Below the pieces are notes generated by a model. The model had not been told where the DNA came from. It made no database searches and saw only the letters and a program-made list of their open reading frames with translations. From positions 310,001 through 374,000 of the forward strand of contig NZ_JANFLU010000010.1 of assembly GCF_024385525.1 (NCBI RefSeq): DNA of 64,000 nt, written 5' to 3'. This document shows, one piece after another, positions 1 to 8,444 of the stretch. The stretch's first letter is position 1. Each line of letters opens with the position of its first letter. The position numbers and the translations under genes were made by a program. This DNA comes from Arthrobacter sp. zg-Y238 (GTDB lineage Bacteria; Actinomycetota; Actinomycetes; Actinomycetales; Micrococcaceae).

Positions 1-474
1 GACGTCGGCCGCAAAGGCTGCGCGGAAACCCTCCGGGCTGATGTGCACCTCAGGCCCGCTTGGTGTTTCGACTGTCACCAAGGGCAGCGGGGTCGATGAT
101 TGTGCGGCCAGCTGGCCGACCGTCTCCCCCGCGATCGGGATAAATGCCGCGACGTAGACGAGGGCCTGCACGTCCACGGTACTCGTATCGATGTTCGTGA
201 TGACTGCACCGCCGTACCAATGGCCGACGAGCACCACGGGACCCTCGATCGCTGCCAGGTAGCTGGCCAGGTAGGCCGTGTCATGCTCCACGCCGCGCAG
301 CGGGTTCGCAACGGCCCGGACCGGGAATCCGGCATGCAGGAGTTCGTTGATCACCGGCTCCCAGCTGGAGGAATCGGCCCACGCGCCGTGCACAAGCACG
401 ATGGTCGGCAATCCCTGGTTTTCGCCGGCGTCGGAATCAGTAGTGGTTCCCAGTCGAGATGAACTGTTCAACAT
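1..474 (-). CDS. alpha/beta hydrolase, N-terminal part (runs off the window), nucleophile replaced
   Basis: The frame is open from position 474 to the window edge, giving 158 residues without a stop, so the C-terminus is missing. The start is ATG with AAAGGAC about 9 nt upstream. The N-terminal strand and oxyanion motif (LVHGAW, about residues 27-32) and the following helix are typical of the esterase/hydroxynitrile-lyase-like alpha/beta hydrolases. The nucleophile elbow reads GHWYGG where the family has GHSYGG: codon 86 is TGG (plus-strand 217-219), one base from TCG serine. As read, the protein has no catalytic serine, so it is either inactive, a non-hydrolytic relative, or carries a mutation or base-call error. 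It is divergent from the TetR gene and shares an intergenic operator with it. The substrate is unknown. Confidence 0.8.
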   Translation of the reverse strand, partial: MLNSSSRLGTTTDSDAGENQGLPTIVLVHGAWADSSSWEPVINELLHAGFPVRAVANPLRGVEHDTAYLASYLAAIEGPVVLVGHWYGGAVITNIDTSTVDVQALVYVAAFIPIAGETVGQLAAQSSTPLPLVTVETPSGPEVHISPEGFRAAFAADV

Positions 475-540
475 TTCACATGTCCTTTCGTAGTAGTTGA
501 AGCCGTCCGGCGTCCGTACGGACAGCGGACGGCCCGCTGG

Positions 541-560
541 TAGAATGACTAGTCACTCTA
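541..560. promoter_or_regulatory. 20-bp palindromic operator, probable TetR site
   Basis: TAGAATGACTAGTCACTCTA is an inverted repeat with one mismatched pair, centred on ACTAGT. It lies in the 145-nt divergent region between the hydrolase (minus) and the TetR gene (plus). The size and position fit autoregulation by the adjacent TetR protein with co-control of the hydrolase. The symmetry is seen directly; the binding is inferred. Confidence 0.6.
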
Positions 561-619
561 CTTCGAAGGACTGTAATCTGGATCATGGAGACACGCAAGG
601 GCAACCGGAAGGAAATCTC

Positions 620-1192
620 ATGGCGGAGGCTGTGAAGGTATCGATGAGGGAACGTCTCGTCGAAGCCGCGACTGAGCTGTTCTATGCCGAGGGGCTTCGA
701 GCGGTCAGCGTCGACAAGGTGATCGACCGTGCCGGAACGACGAAAGTGACCTTCTACCGGCATTTCAAAAGCAAGGATGACCTGGTGGTGGCCCATCTGG
801 AACGCCGGGCAAAGATCGAGCGTGAGGGAATCGGCGCTGCAATGGAACACGCCGGCGGGGATGCCGACAAAACCTTGCAACTAATCGCGAACCAATTAGG
901 CACTATGTCCTGTGAGCCCGGATTCCGCGGGTGTCCCTTCATCAACGCCGCAGCCGAATACCCGGACCCCGCCAGCGCAGTCCGTAAAACCATCAGGGAC
1001 CACCGCGAATGGTGCAAGGCCGCGTTCGCTGAAATCGCCCGTCCCCTGGCTCCCGCCGATCCGAAGGCGGCAGCCGAGGATCTGATGCTTCTTCGCGACG
1101 GAGCGATGGTTGCCGGCTACCTTGACGACGACGGCGACGCCCTCGCCGCTTCCTTCCTGCGCAGCTGCCGGGCGGTCGTCAACGCCGGCTGA
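620..1192 (+). CDS. TetR/AcrR family transcriptional regulator
   Basis: A 190-residue DNA-binding repressor. The N-terminal helix-turn-helix (about residues 10-55: AATELFYAEGLRAVSVDKV, then TTKVTFYRHFKSKDDLV) is canonical TetR. The C-terminal ligand domain is of the LmrA/YxaF-like size class. The ATG at 620 is chosen because GGAAGGAAA precedes it by 6 nt; an upstream extension in the same frame lacks family similarity and would run through the operator. It is divergent from the hydrolase at 1-474 and probably binds the palindrome at 541-560. The effector is unknown. Confidence 0.85.
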   Translation: MAEAVKVSMRERLVEAATELFYAEGLRAVSVDKVIDRAGTTKVTFYRHFKSKDDLVVAHLERRAKIEREGIGAAMEHAGGDADKTLQLIANQLGTMSCEPGFRGCPFINAAAEYPDPASAVRKTIRDHREWCKAAFAEIARPLAPADPKAAAEDLMLLRDGAMVAGYLDDDGDALAASFLRSCRAVVNAG

Positions 1193-1258
1193 CTGCGGGT
1201 AGATCCAGGAGCGTCGAAGGCGGCCAGCCGCGAACGTGTGCGGCAGCTCGTTGCCCGC

Positions 1259-2341
1259 CTAGATCGCCGGAAGTGTGGCCGTGTCGATGACGAAGCGGTA
1301 CCGTACGTCGGATGCGAGCACACGTTCGTAGGCATCGTTGATGGCGTCGGCGGCTATGAGCTCAATTTCGGGTGCGATGCTGTGCTCGGCGCAGAAGTCC
1401 AGCATGTCCTGGGTCTCACGGATACTGCCGATACCAGTGCCGGCGAACGAGCGCCGGTTGCTGCACAGCGTGTACACCTGTACCGGCAGTACCTCCGTCG
1501 GCGCACCGATGTTCACCATGGTTCCGTCGAGGCCGAGCAGCATGAGGTAGGCATCCACGTCGATCTTGGCACTCACCGTGTTGATGATGAGATCAAAGGT
1601 GTTGGCGAGGGTTTCGAATGTAGCCGGGTCGCTCGTGGCGTAGTAGGAGTCAGCACCGAACCGCAGCCCGTCCTCCTGCTTACTAAGCGAGTGCGAGAGA
1701 ACCGTGGTTTCCGCTCCCATGGCATGTGAAATCTTTACGGCCATGTGACCGAGCCCGCCCATCCCAATGACGGCTACCTTCTTGCCTGGGCCGGCATTCC
1801 AGTGCGCCAGTGGTGAATAGGTCGTAATGCCGGCGCACAAGAGGGGCGCGGCCGCTTCGTACGGGATGCTCTGCGGAACACTCAGCACGAAGTCCTCCAC
1901 CACGACGATATGCGTGGAGTACCCGCCCTGTGTGATGGTGCCGTCGCGGTCCACGGCGCCGTAGGTAGCGGTGTTGCCGTTGAGGCAGTACTGCTCTGCA
2001 CCTGCGCGGCAATTGGCGCATTCACGGCAGGAGTTGACGAGGCACCCCACGCCGACGCGGTCGCCGACTTGGTGCTGCGTGACGTCTGCACCAATCTCGC
2101 TGACAACCCCGACGATCTCGTGGCCCACCGTCAACGGGTACTGCACCGGCCCCCAGTCACCCCGGACAGTGTGGATGTCTGAGTGGCAGATCCCCACGTA
2201 GGCGATCTCGATAAGTACGTCTTTCGCGCCAACGCTGCGTCGTTCAATCGTGGTAGCGACAAGCGGGTCGGTGGGCGATATCGCGGCGTAGGCACTCACG
2301 GTCCGAGTCGGACGAGTCGCAATCTGAACTGGTGAAACCAT
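1259..2341 (-). CDS. Zinc-dependent NAD(P) alcohol dehydrogenase (YahK/CAD-like)
   Basis: A 360-residue medium-chain dehydrogenase that interconverts alcohols and aldehydes in the cytoplasm. The catalytic zinc ligands are seen as GICHSD (Cys about 52) and GHE (about 74). The four structural-zinc cysteines follow in [15 protein letters not shown]. The Rossmann motif is [11 protein letters not shown] (about 193-203). The residues after the second Rossmann strand (SHSLSK) favour NADPH, as in the cinnamyl-alcohol dehydrogenase/YahK branch. The ATG at 2341 has AGGAG at 7-nt spacing. It is transcribed alone and faces away from the esterase at 2668. The physiological substrate cannot be told from sequence. 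Confidence 0.9.
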   Translation of the reverse strand: MVSPVQIATRPTRTVSAYAAISPTDPLVATTIERRSVGAKDVLIEIAYVGICHSDIHTVRGDWGPVQYPLTVGHEIVGVVSEIGADVTQHQVGDRVGVGCLVNSCRECANCRAGAEQYCLNGNTATYGAVDRDGTITQGGYSTHIVVVEDFVLSVPQSIPYEAAAPLLCAGITTYSPLAHWNAGPGKKVAVIGMGGLGHMAVKISHAMGAETTVLSHSLSKQEDGLRFGADSYYATSDPATFETLANTFDLIINTVSAKIDVDAYLMLLGLDGTMVNIGAPTEVLPVQVYTLCSNRRSFAGTGIGSIRETQDMLDFCAEHSIAPEIELIAADAINDAYERVLASDVRYRFVIDTATLPAI

Positions 2342-2480
2342 GGTGGGCTCCTAAAAACAGGCTATCTTTCGTAGCGGTTTAGCGGTTCAGGACTCCGTTC
2401 GGCACGGACACAATTGCCGTCCTGCAGCGTGCAGGCTCCGGATTTGTGAGTCGTGAATCTACTTAGCCCTCAGAGTGTTA

Positions 2481-2510
2481 GCCAGTGCCCCCGCGGTCGG
2501 GGGCACTGGC
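2481..2510. repeat. perfect 13-bp hairpin in a 326-nt divergent region
   Basis: Arms 2481-2493 and 2498-2510 (GCCAGTGCCCCCG and its complement) flank the loop CGGT. The region 2342-2667 lies upstream of both the alcohol dehydrogenase and the carboxylesterase, so the hairpin is not at the 3' end of either gene and has no clear T-tract. It could be a transcriptional insulator, a leader structure or a leftover terminator from a lost gene. Nothing else was recognised in this gene-free stretch apart from the two ribosome binding sites. Confidence 0.5.
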
Positions 2511-2667
2511 AGAGCCCCCCTTTGCCTACAGGTCCACGCTTTTACCCATTCCACAACAGGTAAGGGCCCATATCCCGGAAGTACATATGCAACTAGATGA
2601 AACGCTTGATCCGCGCACTTCAACACTCAATACTCGGCCGGACATTCGTCGATGAGTGAGGTATCCA

Positions 2668-4287
2668 ATGATGATTACCAAAAGAGTGCGCGCATGGTCA
2701 GCGGCCGGAATAGCGGTTGGCCTGACGGCGACCGGCACGGCATTTGCCAGCTCCCCCGCTGCGCACGATGCCAACGAAGACTACCGGGCCCACTACCCCG
2801 TCGTCTCGACCGACAAGGGCGAGGTGCAGGGGGAAGCGACGTCGATGGTCACCTCGTTCAAAGGCATCCCCTATGCCGCTCCCCCGGTCGGCGACCTGCG
2901 CTGGAAGGCCCCGGCCGACGTCGAGCCGTGGGAAGGCGTGCTGGACGCCACGCAATTCGGGGGCTCATGCACCCAGGGCACCGGATGGGACCCGGGCTAT
3001 GACCAGCCCACACTGAACGAGGACTGTCTGTACCTCAACGTGTACCGGCCGAGCGAGCCGTCGTCGAAAAAGCTGCCGGTATTCGTGTGGAACCACGGTG
3101 GAGGCAATGTCGCCGGCGCCGGCCGCGACACCGACCCGAACAAGTTCATCACCAAGAGCGAGGCGGTGTTCGTCACCATCAACTACCGCGTGGGTGCGAT
3201 GGGCTGGCTCGACACCACCGGGCTGGAAGCGGACAACCCGGACGGTGCGGCAGGCAACTTCGGCCTGCTCGACCAGCAGGCCGCACTGACCTGGATCCAG
3301 GAGAACATCGGAAGGTTCGGCGGTGACGCACGGAATGTCACCCTCGCCGGCCAGTCAGCCGGGGCGTCGAATACCTGCGCACAGCTCGCCTCCCCCGGAG
3401 CCGACGGCTTGTTCGACCAGGCGATCCTGCAAAGTGGCGGGTGTTCGGCCCGCACGCCCCAGGTGGCACGCGCGTCCGGCGCCCAGTTCGCGGCGGAGAT
3501 CGGCTGCCCCGACCCGGCAACCGAACTCGCCTGCCTCCGGGCGAAGTCACCGGCCGAGGTGCTCGCCGCCCAGACGGTGGTGCGGCAGAGCGGCGCGGTT
3601 CACGGCAACGCCGTCCTCCCGTCCGACCCGCTCGAGCTGTTGAAGGCCGGCCGGCTCACGAGGCTTCCGGTGATTGTGGGCGGTACGGCGGATGAGTCGC
3701 AGCAGAGCGTCTTTGCCGCCTACGACTACGTTGGCAATCCGATCACCGAAGAGATGCTCGCCGATCTGATCGCCACCACGTATCCGAACGATGCTGCGCA
3801 GGTGGCGGCGGCCTACCCTGCCGCCAACTATCCCTCACCCACCGTTGCGTGGGGAGATGTGCAGAGCGATCAGCGTGCCTGCCGCGACCAGACCCTGCGG
3901 GACCGGATGGCCGCCGACACCAGGACATATGCCTACGAGTTTGCGGAGAAGGACGGGCCGGCGTTCACCTCCATCTGGCGGCTCGGCACCGACTACCCGT
4001 TCGGCGCCACCCACGTCAATGACCTTGGCTACCTGTGGGATTACCTCGGCACCGCGCTGCCGTTCAGCACCGAACAGGTACAGCTCTCGGACCAGATGAT
4101 CAGCTACTGGTCCAGCTTCGCCGACGAAGGACGTCCGGATGTGAACTTCGCTCCGGAGTGGCCGCGCTACCGCCCGCAGGGAGAGATGCTGCAATTCGTT
4201 GCCCCCAGCGCCCAAGTGGTCAGTCATGCAACGGTCGATGCCGAGCACGGGTGTGAACTGTGGGACCGGGTGAGCCCGGCACCTTAG
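2668..4287 (+). CDS. Secreted type-B carboxylesterase (para-nitrobenzyl esterase family)
   Basis: A 539-residue secreted serine esterase. A Sec signal peptide covers about residues 1-27 (KR-rich start, hydrophobic core, ending near TAFA). Family motifs follow in order: the early loop with FKGIPYA.PPVGDLRW, EDCLYLNVYRP, the oxyanion region WNHGGG, the nucleophile GQSAGA, and the catalytic His in PFGATHVNDL. The length matches the family. The longest frame begins with GTG at 2656, but AGTGAGG sits 7 nt before the ATG at 2668, so that start is preferred. It is monocistronic and ends 163 nt before a convergent ABC permease. It probably hydrolyses ester substrates outside the cell. Confidence 0.88.
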   Translation: MMITKRVRAWSAAGIAVGLTATGTAFASSPAAHDANEDYRAHYPVVSTDKGEVQGEATSMVTSFKGIPYAAPPVGDLRWKAPADVEPWEGVLDATQFGGSCTQGTGWDPGYDQPTLNEDCLYLNVYRPSEPSSKKLPVFVWNHGGGNVAGAGRDTDPNKFITKSEAVFVTINYRVGAMGWLDTTGLEADNPDGAAGNFGLLDQQAALTWIQENIGRFGGDARNVTLAGQSAGASNTCAQLASPGADGLFDQAILQSGGCSARTPQVARASGAQFAAEIGCPDPATELACLRAKSPAEVLAAQTVVRQSGAVHGNAVLPSDPLELLKAGRLTRLPVIVGGTADESQQSVFAAYDYVGNPITEEMLADLIATTYPNDAAQVAAAYPAANYPSPTVAWGDVQSDQRACRDQTLRDRMAADTRTYAYEFAEKDGPAFTSIWRLGTDYPFGATHVNDLGYLWDYLGTALPFSTEQVQLSDQMISYWSSFADEGRPDVNFAPEWPRYRPQGEMLQFVAPSAQVVSHATVDAEHGCELWDRVSPAP

Positions 4288-4297
4288 TATTTCGTTC

Positions 4298-4444
4298 ATG
4301 ACCAGCGCGGCCAGCAGCCCCTCCGGTACCACCCGGCTGCTGGCCGTCGCTATTCTCGCCACCTTCGTGGCGTTCCCCGGCGGGTCCATCGCCACCGCGG
4401 TTCCGCTCTTCATTGGGCGACGCCGGGGACGGCCTGGACTGTAG
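4298..4444 (+). pseudogene. Decayed N-terminal fragment of a DHA2-type MFS transporter
   Basis: The 48-codon frame encodes a leader and first membrane helix (TRLLAVAILATFVAF) followed by GGSIATAV, which resembles the LDGSIV.VALP motif ending helix 1 of DHA2 drug exporters. After codons for IG the expected reading (D-x-G-D-G-L-D) continues in another frame (GAC GCC GGG GAC GGC CTG GAC), so a frameshift is likely. Similarity stops at about 4444, six bases before the stop codon of the convergent ABC permease. There is no good ribosome binding site. The call rests on remembered motif similarity and should be read as a probable remnant. Confidence 0.45.
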
Positions 4445-4449
4445 CGCGG

Positions 4450-6039
4450 CTACCCATCGAGGTCGCGACGGCGAAAACCAGTGAAACCGATCAGCAGGAA
4501 CACAGCAGTGACGGCGGAGATTCCCACCAACCCGCCCCACCCGGCGTCGTCGACGGAAACGTTGGGAACGTGCCAGAACGGACTGATCGCCAGTACCCAG
4601 TCCCAGAGCCTGAACGTCGGGCCCAGCAACGTGAGCACGAAGGAAATAAACACACCAGCCCAGGACGCGATTAGCACCTGCGGCCGCGCACCGACGACCG
4701 CCACCGAAACGGCGGTGGCCGTCCATACGGCCGGAACCGTCACCACGGCCTGCAGCAGAACCTTGCCGGCGTCGATGCCCAGGTCCCCAGAGGCCAGCGC
4801 CGTGATGATGGCTCCAGCGAGAAGCAGGTAGATGGTTGGTGTGGCCAATGCGAGCATGACGTTTGCTGTGAAGTAACGGGAGCGCGGAACGGCGGCGGCC
4901 AGAACGGGTTCCAGCCGGCCCTCCAGTTCCTCGATCCGCACCTTCTGCAGGATCTGTACGCCGGGAATGGCGGCGAGAATACCGACCAGGCTCAGGATCG
5001 TCACCAGGAAGGCCGGCGCGAGGGCATCCGGTGTGGCTGCACCGGAAGCGAGAACCGAGGCGGCTGCGCTGTCACCGCTCAGGATGTCCTTAAAGGAGCG
5101 GGCAAAAAACCCGAAGACCACCCCGATAATCATGAATGCAACGGTCCACGTCAGGAGCGGGGCGCGGTTCAGCCGGACCACCAGGCTCCACGGAGTTCCA
5201 ACCCTGCCCCGGGCGGGGCCGGGTCCGGGGACGATTGCCCCCTGCCCGAAGTCGCGCCGCGACTGCAGCAGGAAGGCTATAGCGAGCAGGACCAGAGTAA
5301 GAGCCATTGCGGGGATCAGCGGCCACCAGTGGTTGCCGCTGGCCGGTCGGGTTTCCGTCATCCAACTCAACGGATTTATCCAGGACGTCCAGTCCGGTGC
5401 CTCCACCGAATACAAGAAGCCGCGCAGCAGGAACAGCGCACCGAAGGTACCCACAGCCAGCGAGTTGGCCGTCCGCGCATCGGATCCTAACTGCGCGGTC
5501 ACGGCGGCGACCGCAGCGAACATCCAACCGGTGGCAGTGAACGTTGCTCCCAGCAGCAGGGACGCATTCCAGCCGCCGCCGCACCAGGAAGTGACGACTC
5601 CGGCGACGCCTCCCAGAGCCACCGAGCCGATCAGGGCCAGGCTCACTCCCGCCAGCAGACGGCTGCTCCGGCCCAGGACACCGGATGCCAGAAGCTCGGC
5701 CTGTCCGGAGTCCTCCTGGCCCCGGCTGGACCGGGTGACGGTGAAAATCGATCCGAGTGCGGCGAGGAAACCGCCCAGGGCGAGGCTGCGCCAAGCGTTG
5801 AAACCGTCGTCGGTGCTCAGATCGTAGGCCGGCCCGAAGATCAGGCCCAGTGCCGGGTTGGAGCCAATGGCAAGGGCTAGTCCGAGGCGGTCCTGCTGGG
5901 TCGGAAAGACCCATGGGTAGACGAGCACGGAGGACGCTGAGAGCGCCGTCGCGATCATGATCCACGGTACAAAGCTACGTCCGTCGAACCGGACAGTAGC
6001 GCGCAGCAGGGGCCGGGTACCTGTCAGGGCGTTGCTCAT
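4450..6039 (-). CDS. ABC-2 type exporter permease (TnrB3/polyketide-antibiotic exporter family)
   Basis: A 529-residue polytopic membrane protein with about 12 hydrophobic segments in two similar halves, the layout of the tetronasin/polyketide exporter permeases rather than the usual six-helix ABC-2 subunit. The N-terminal half carries the family feature of a short charged loop SSRGQEDSGQAELLASGVLGR after the second helix pair. It starts 4 nt inside the ATPase gene (ATGA at 6036-6039), so the two are translationally coupled and form one exporter. The substrate is unknown; characterised relatives confer resistance to hydrophobic antibiotics. Confidence 0.88.
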   Translation of the reverse strand: MSNALTGTRPLLRATVRFDGRSFVPWIMIATALSASSVLVYPWVFPTQQDRLGLALAIGSNPALGLIFGPAYDLSTDDGFNAWRSLALGGFLAALGSIFTVTRSSRGQEDSGQAELLASGVLGRSSRLLAGVSLALIGSVALGGVAGVVTSWCGGGWNASLLLGATFTATGWMFAAVAAVTAQLGSDARTANSLAVGTFGALFLLRGFLYSVEAPDWTSWINPLSWMTETRPASGNHWWPLIPAMALTLVLLAIAFLLQSRRDFGQGAIVPGPGPARGRVGTPWSLVVRLNRAPLLTWTVAFMIIGVVFGFFARSFKDILSGDSAAASVLASGAATPDALAPAFLVTILSLVGILAAIPGVQILQKVRIEELEGRLEPVLAAAVPRSRYFTANVMLALATPTIYLLLAGAIITALASGDLGIDAGKVLLQAVVTVPAVWTATAVSVAVVGARPQVLIASWAGVFISFVLTLLGPTFRLWDWVLAISPFWHVPNVSVDDAGWGGLVGISAVTAVFLLIGFTGFRRRDLDG

Positions 6040-6947
6040 GGGCGCGCCCGTGTGGAGGGGGTGTCATCGTCATACAGCCGCAGGAAGAGGCTCTCCAGCG
6101 AGGGCGGTTCAACGGTCAGCGATGTGATGCCGAACGGAGTGAGTGCTGCCATTGCCTCACCCACCCGTGCGGACTCCACCACAGCCGTGAGTTTGCCGCC
6201 GTCCAGGTGCACGTCCTCGAATGCGGCCAGCTGGCCGGGCTGTGGGTCACGTTCCAAAGTGGCGTGGACGGCGGCGGTGGTATGCCCGCGAAGCTGGGCC
6301 AGTGTGCCTTCCTCCACGATCCGTCCGTCCCGGATAATGCTCACCCGGTCCGCGAGGGTTTCGACTTCGGCGAGGATGTGGCTGCTGAGCAGCACCGTGG
6401 TGCCCCGTTGCTTTGCCTCACCGATCACTTCCTGGAAGACGTTCTCCATCAGCGGGTCCAGACCGCTGGTTGGCTCATCGAGGATCAGGAGCTCGACGTC
6501 GGAGGCCAGGGCGGCGACGATGGCTACCTTTTGCCGGTTACCTTTGGAGTACTGGCGGCCCCGCTTCGCGGGATCCAGTTCAAACCGCTGGATCAGTTCC
6601 GCCCGCCGCCCCTCGTCCAGCCCGCCGCGGAGCGATCCCAGCAGGTCGATGGCCTCGCCGCCGGTCATGCCCGGCCATAACGCGACATCGCCCGGCACAT
6701 AGGCAAGCCGCCGGTGCAGCGGCACGGCCTCCCGCCACGGATCCTTTCCCAGGACATGCAGGTCTCCGGCGTCGGCCTTCAACAGCCCCAAGAGCACGCG
6801 GATAGTTGTTGACTTCCCGGCACCGTTTGGCCCAAGAAAACCGTGCACCTGCCCACGCTGAACCTGTAGGTCCAGCCCGTTCAGAGCCTGGAATCTCCCG
6901 AAAGCCTTCTCCAGCCCGTGAACACTGATGACCATCTCCGCGCTCAT
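6036..6947 (-). CDS. ABC transporter ATP-binding protein (drug-exporter type)
   Basis: A 303-residue nucleotide-binding subunit energising the permease at 4450-6039. The Walker A is GPNGAGKST (about residues 39-47), the signature reads YSKGNRQKV in place of LSGGQ (usual in this exporter branch), Walker B is LLILDEPTSGLDP and the switch histidine is in LSSHIL. A C-terminal extension of about 85 residues is typical of the drug-export class. A GGGGAGG stretch lies very close before the ATG at 6947; an in-frame ATG at 6935 is an alternative. Confidence 0.9.
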   Translation of the reverse strand: MSAEMVISVHGLEKAFGRFQALNGLDLQVQRGQVHGFLGPNGAGKSTTIRVLLGLLKADAGDLHVLGKDPWREAVPLHRRLAYVPGDVALWPGMTGGEAIDLLGSLRGGLDEGRRAELIQRFELDPAKRGRQYSKGNRQKVAIVAALASDVELLILDEPTSGLDPLMENVFQEVIGEAKQRGTTVLLSSHILAEVETLADRVSIIRDGRIVEEGTLAQLRGHTTAAVHATLERDPQPGQLAAFEDVHLDGGKLTAVVESARVGEAMAALTPFGITSLTVEPPSLESLFLRLYDDDTPSTRARP

Positions 6948-7026
6948 AGCCTCCCCGTTCTCTGTCCATCCCTACAGCTAGTGTGCTGGCAAATCCGCCA
7001 TGGAAGCTCCGCGTTACGCTCATGCG

Positions 7027-7794
7027 ATGGACTCAGCAGCGTATCTTCGTGATCTCTTCGGCGTGCATGGCCGCGTGGCACTCGTGACGGGAGGAAGTTC
7101 GGGTATTGGCAAAGCGATAGCACTCGCACTCAGCGCAGCGGGTGCACACGTACTCATCGCGGCCCGGACCGCAGCGGCGATCGACGCGACAGTAACGGAA
7201 ATACGCGAAGCGGGAGGCTCCGCCGACGGCGTCGTCGTGGACCTCTCAACCCGCAAGGGAGCACACCTTCTTGCCGATGCTGCCGGTGACGTCGACATCC
7301 TGGTCAACTCAGCCGGTATCAATCTCCGCCCCCTAATGCCCGAGCTCGACGAAGCCACCTGGGATGAGACCATGCGAGTCAACCTTGAGGCGCCGTTCAT
7401 CCTCGGTCAGCGTCTCGCGCCCGGAATGGCAGAACGCGGTTTCGGCCGGATCATTCACATCAGCTCTCAGCAGGCACATCGGGCATTCGCGTCAAGCGGT
7501 GCCTACGGAGTATCGAAAGCAGGAATCGAGGCTTTGGCCCGATCGCAATCCGAGGCCTGGGCACCCTACGGTGTCACCGCAAACGTATTGGTGCCGGGCT
7601 TCGTGGAAACCCCCTTGAACAAGCGGCTCAGCTCGGATCCAGCAGCCGTCCAAGCTCTGGCCCGGCGCACACTCGTCGGGCGAAATGGCCTGCCCGAGGA
7701 CTTCGCAGGCGCGGCTGTGTTCCTGGCCAGCGCTGCGTCGGCTTACGTCGTCGGGCAGTTGATCACCGTCGATGGAGGATTTTCGGTCCACTAA
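7027..7794 (+). CDS. SDR family oxidoreductase (gluconate 5-dehydrogenase-like)
   Basis: A 255-residue classical short-chain dehydrogenase. The cofactor motif is TGGSSGIGKA (about residues 20-29), followed by VNSAGIN (the NNAG position), the catalytic Ser in HISSQQAH, and Tyr/Lys in AYGVSKAG. The PGFVETP motif and C-terminal VDGGF match the IdnO/gluconate 5-dehydrogenase and 3-oxoacyl-reductase-like branch. No clear Shine-Dalgarno precedes either the ATG at 7027 or the in-frame ATG at 7000; the family N-terminus fits 7027 better. It is divergent from the ABC exporter and convergent with the lipoprotein gene. The substrate is not predictable. Confidence 0.85.
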   Translation: MDSAAYLRDLFGVHGRVALVTGGSSGIGKAIALALSAAGAHVLIAARTAAAIDATVTEIREAGGSADGVVVDLSTRKGAHLLADAAGDVDILVNSAGINLRPLMPELDEATWDETMRVNLEAPFILGQRLAPGMAERGFGRIIHISSQQAHRAFASSGAYGVSKAGIEALARSQSEAWAPYGVTANVLVPGFVETPLNKRLSSDPAAVQALARRTLVGRNGLPEDFAGAAVFLASAASAYVVGQLITVDGGFSVH

Positions 7795-7815
7795 TGCTTT
7801 TTGAAGGTGGAAGTA

Positions 7816-8283
7816 CTAGCCGGCGGCCTTATAGGGCTCGCACCGGGTCTGGAGTTCCGTGGCGGCCGCGGTCCAGACCGCGGCGTTAAACATCCACGCC
7901 CTGGAAGGATCCTCGGCCTGCATAATGACGTTCTCAGTGGCCGAAGACAGCTCTTTCAGCAAGGGGGCCATGTCTGCGGACGCATTCTCGGTTATGGCGA
8001 GGACTTCTTCGTGGAGCGGACGTGCATCCGCCGCGCTCATCTCGACGCCGCTGGTCCCGCCGCCGATCCTCACAACGGAAATCATCCGGTTCAGCGGTCC
8101 CTGACCGTCTGCCCCCAGGAGCTTGAGACAGGACTGCTCTTCCGTATCCTCAGCCACTGTTTCCTTGGAGGGCTCCGCAGACGCCGGAGGCGAAGAGGGC
8201 TTGGCTTCCACCTCCGCGTTGGCCGCACTGCAGCCGGTGACAAGCAGCAGGGCCAGGACAGGGACTGCGGCAGCTTTTCTCAT
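7816..8283 (-). CDS. Small secreted lipoprotein of unknown function
   Basis: A 155-residue protein with a lipoprotein signal peptide: MRK, hydrophobic core, then lipobox LVTGCS with the lipidated Cys near residue 18. A Ser/Pro/Glu-rich linker (about 22-50) is followed by a predicted helical domain with two further cysteines (SCLKLL and TRCEPY) that could form a disulfide outside the membrane. A GGGGGAAAG ribosome binding site precedes the ATG. It lies 3' to 3' with the SDR gene and 161 nt from the next minus-strand gene upstream, so it probably has its own promoter. No family was recognised. Confidence 0.75.
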   Translation of the reverse strand: MRKAAAVPVLALLLVTGCSAANAEVEAKPSSPPASAEPSKETVAEDTEEQSCLKLLGADGQGPLNRMISVVRIGGGTSGVEMSAADARPLHEEVLAITENASADMAPLLKELSSATENVIMQAEDPSRAWMFNAAVWTAAATELQTRCEPYKAAG

Positions 8284-8444
8284 GGTTCTTTCCCCCGGGA
8301 ATCGTAGACGGTGGTGCCAACCTAGCGGCTAACCGCCCGCCCGGCCAAGCGGCGGCAGTGCGCCTCGCCGACGACGGCGGCCCGGCGCTCTCTGGGTGAG
8401 GCGCCGAAGGTCCCGCCGTCGTCGTCGTGCCGCGGCGCTGCCGG

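Noticed and set aside
497-619. Upstream start for the first TetR gene
   Set aside because: The extension lacks family similarity and would translate across the operator; the ATG at 620 has a good ribosome binding site.
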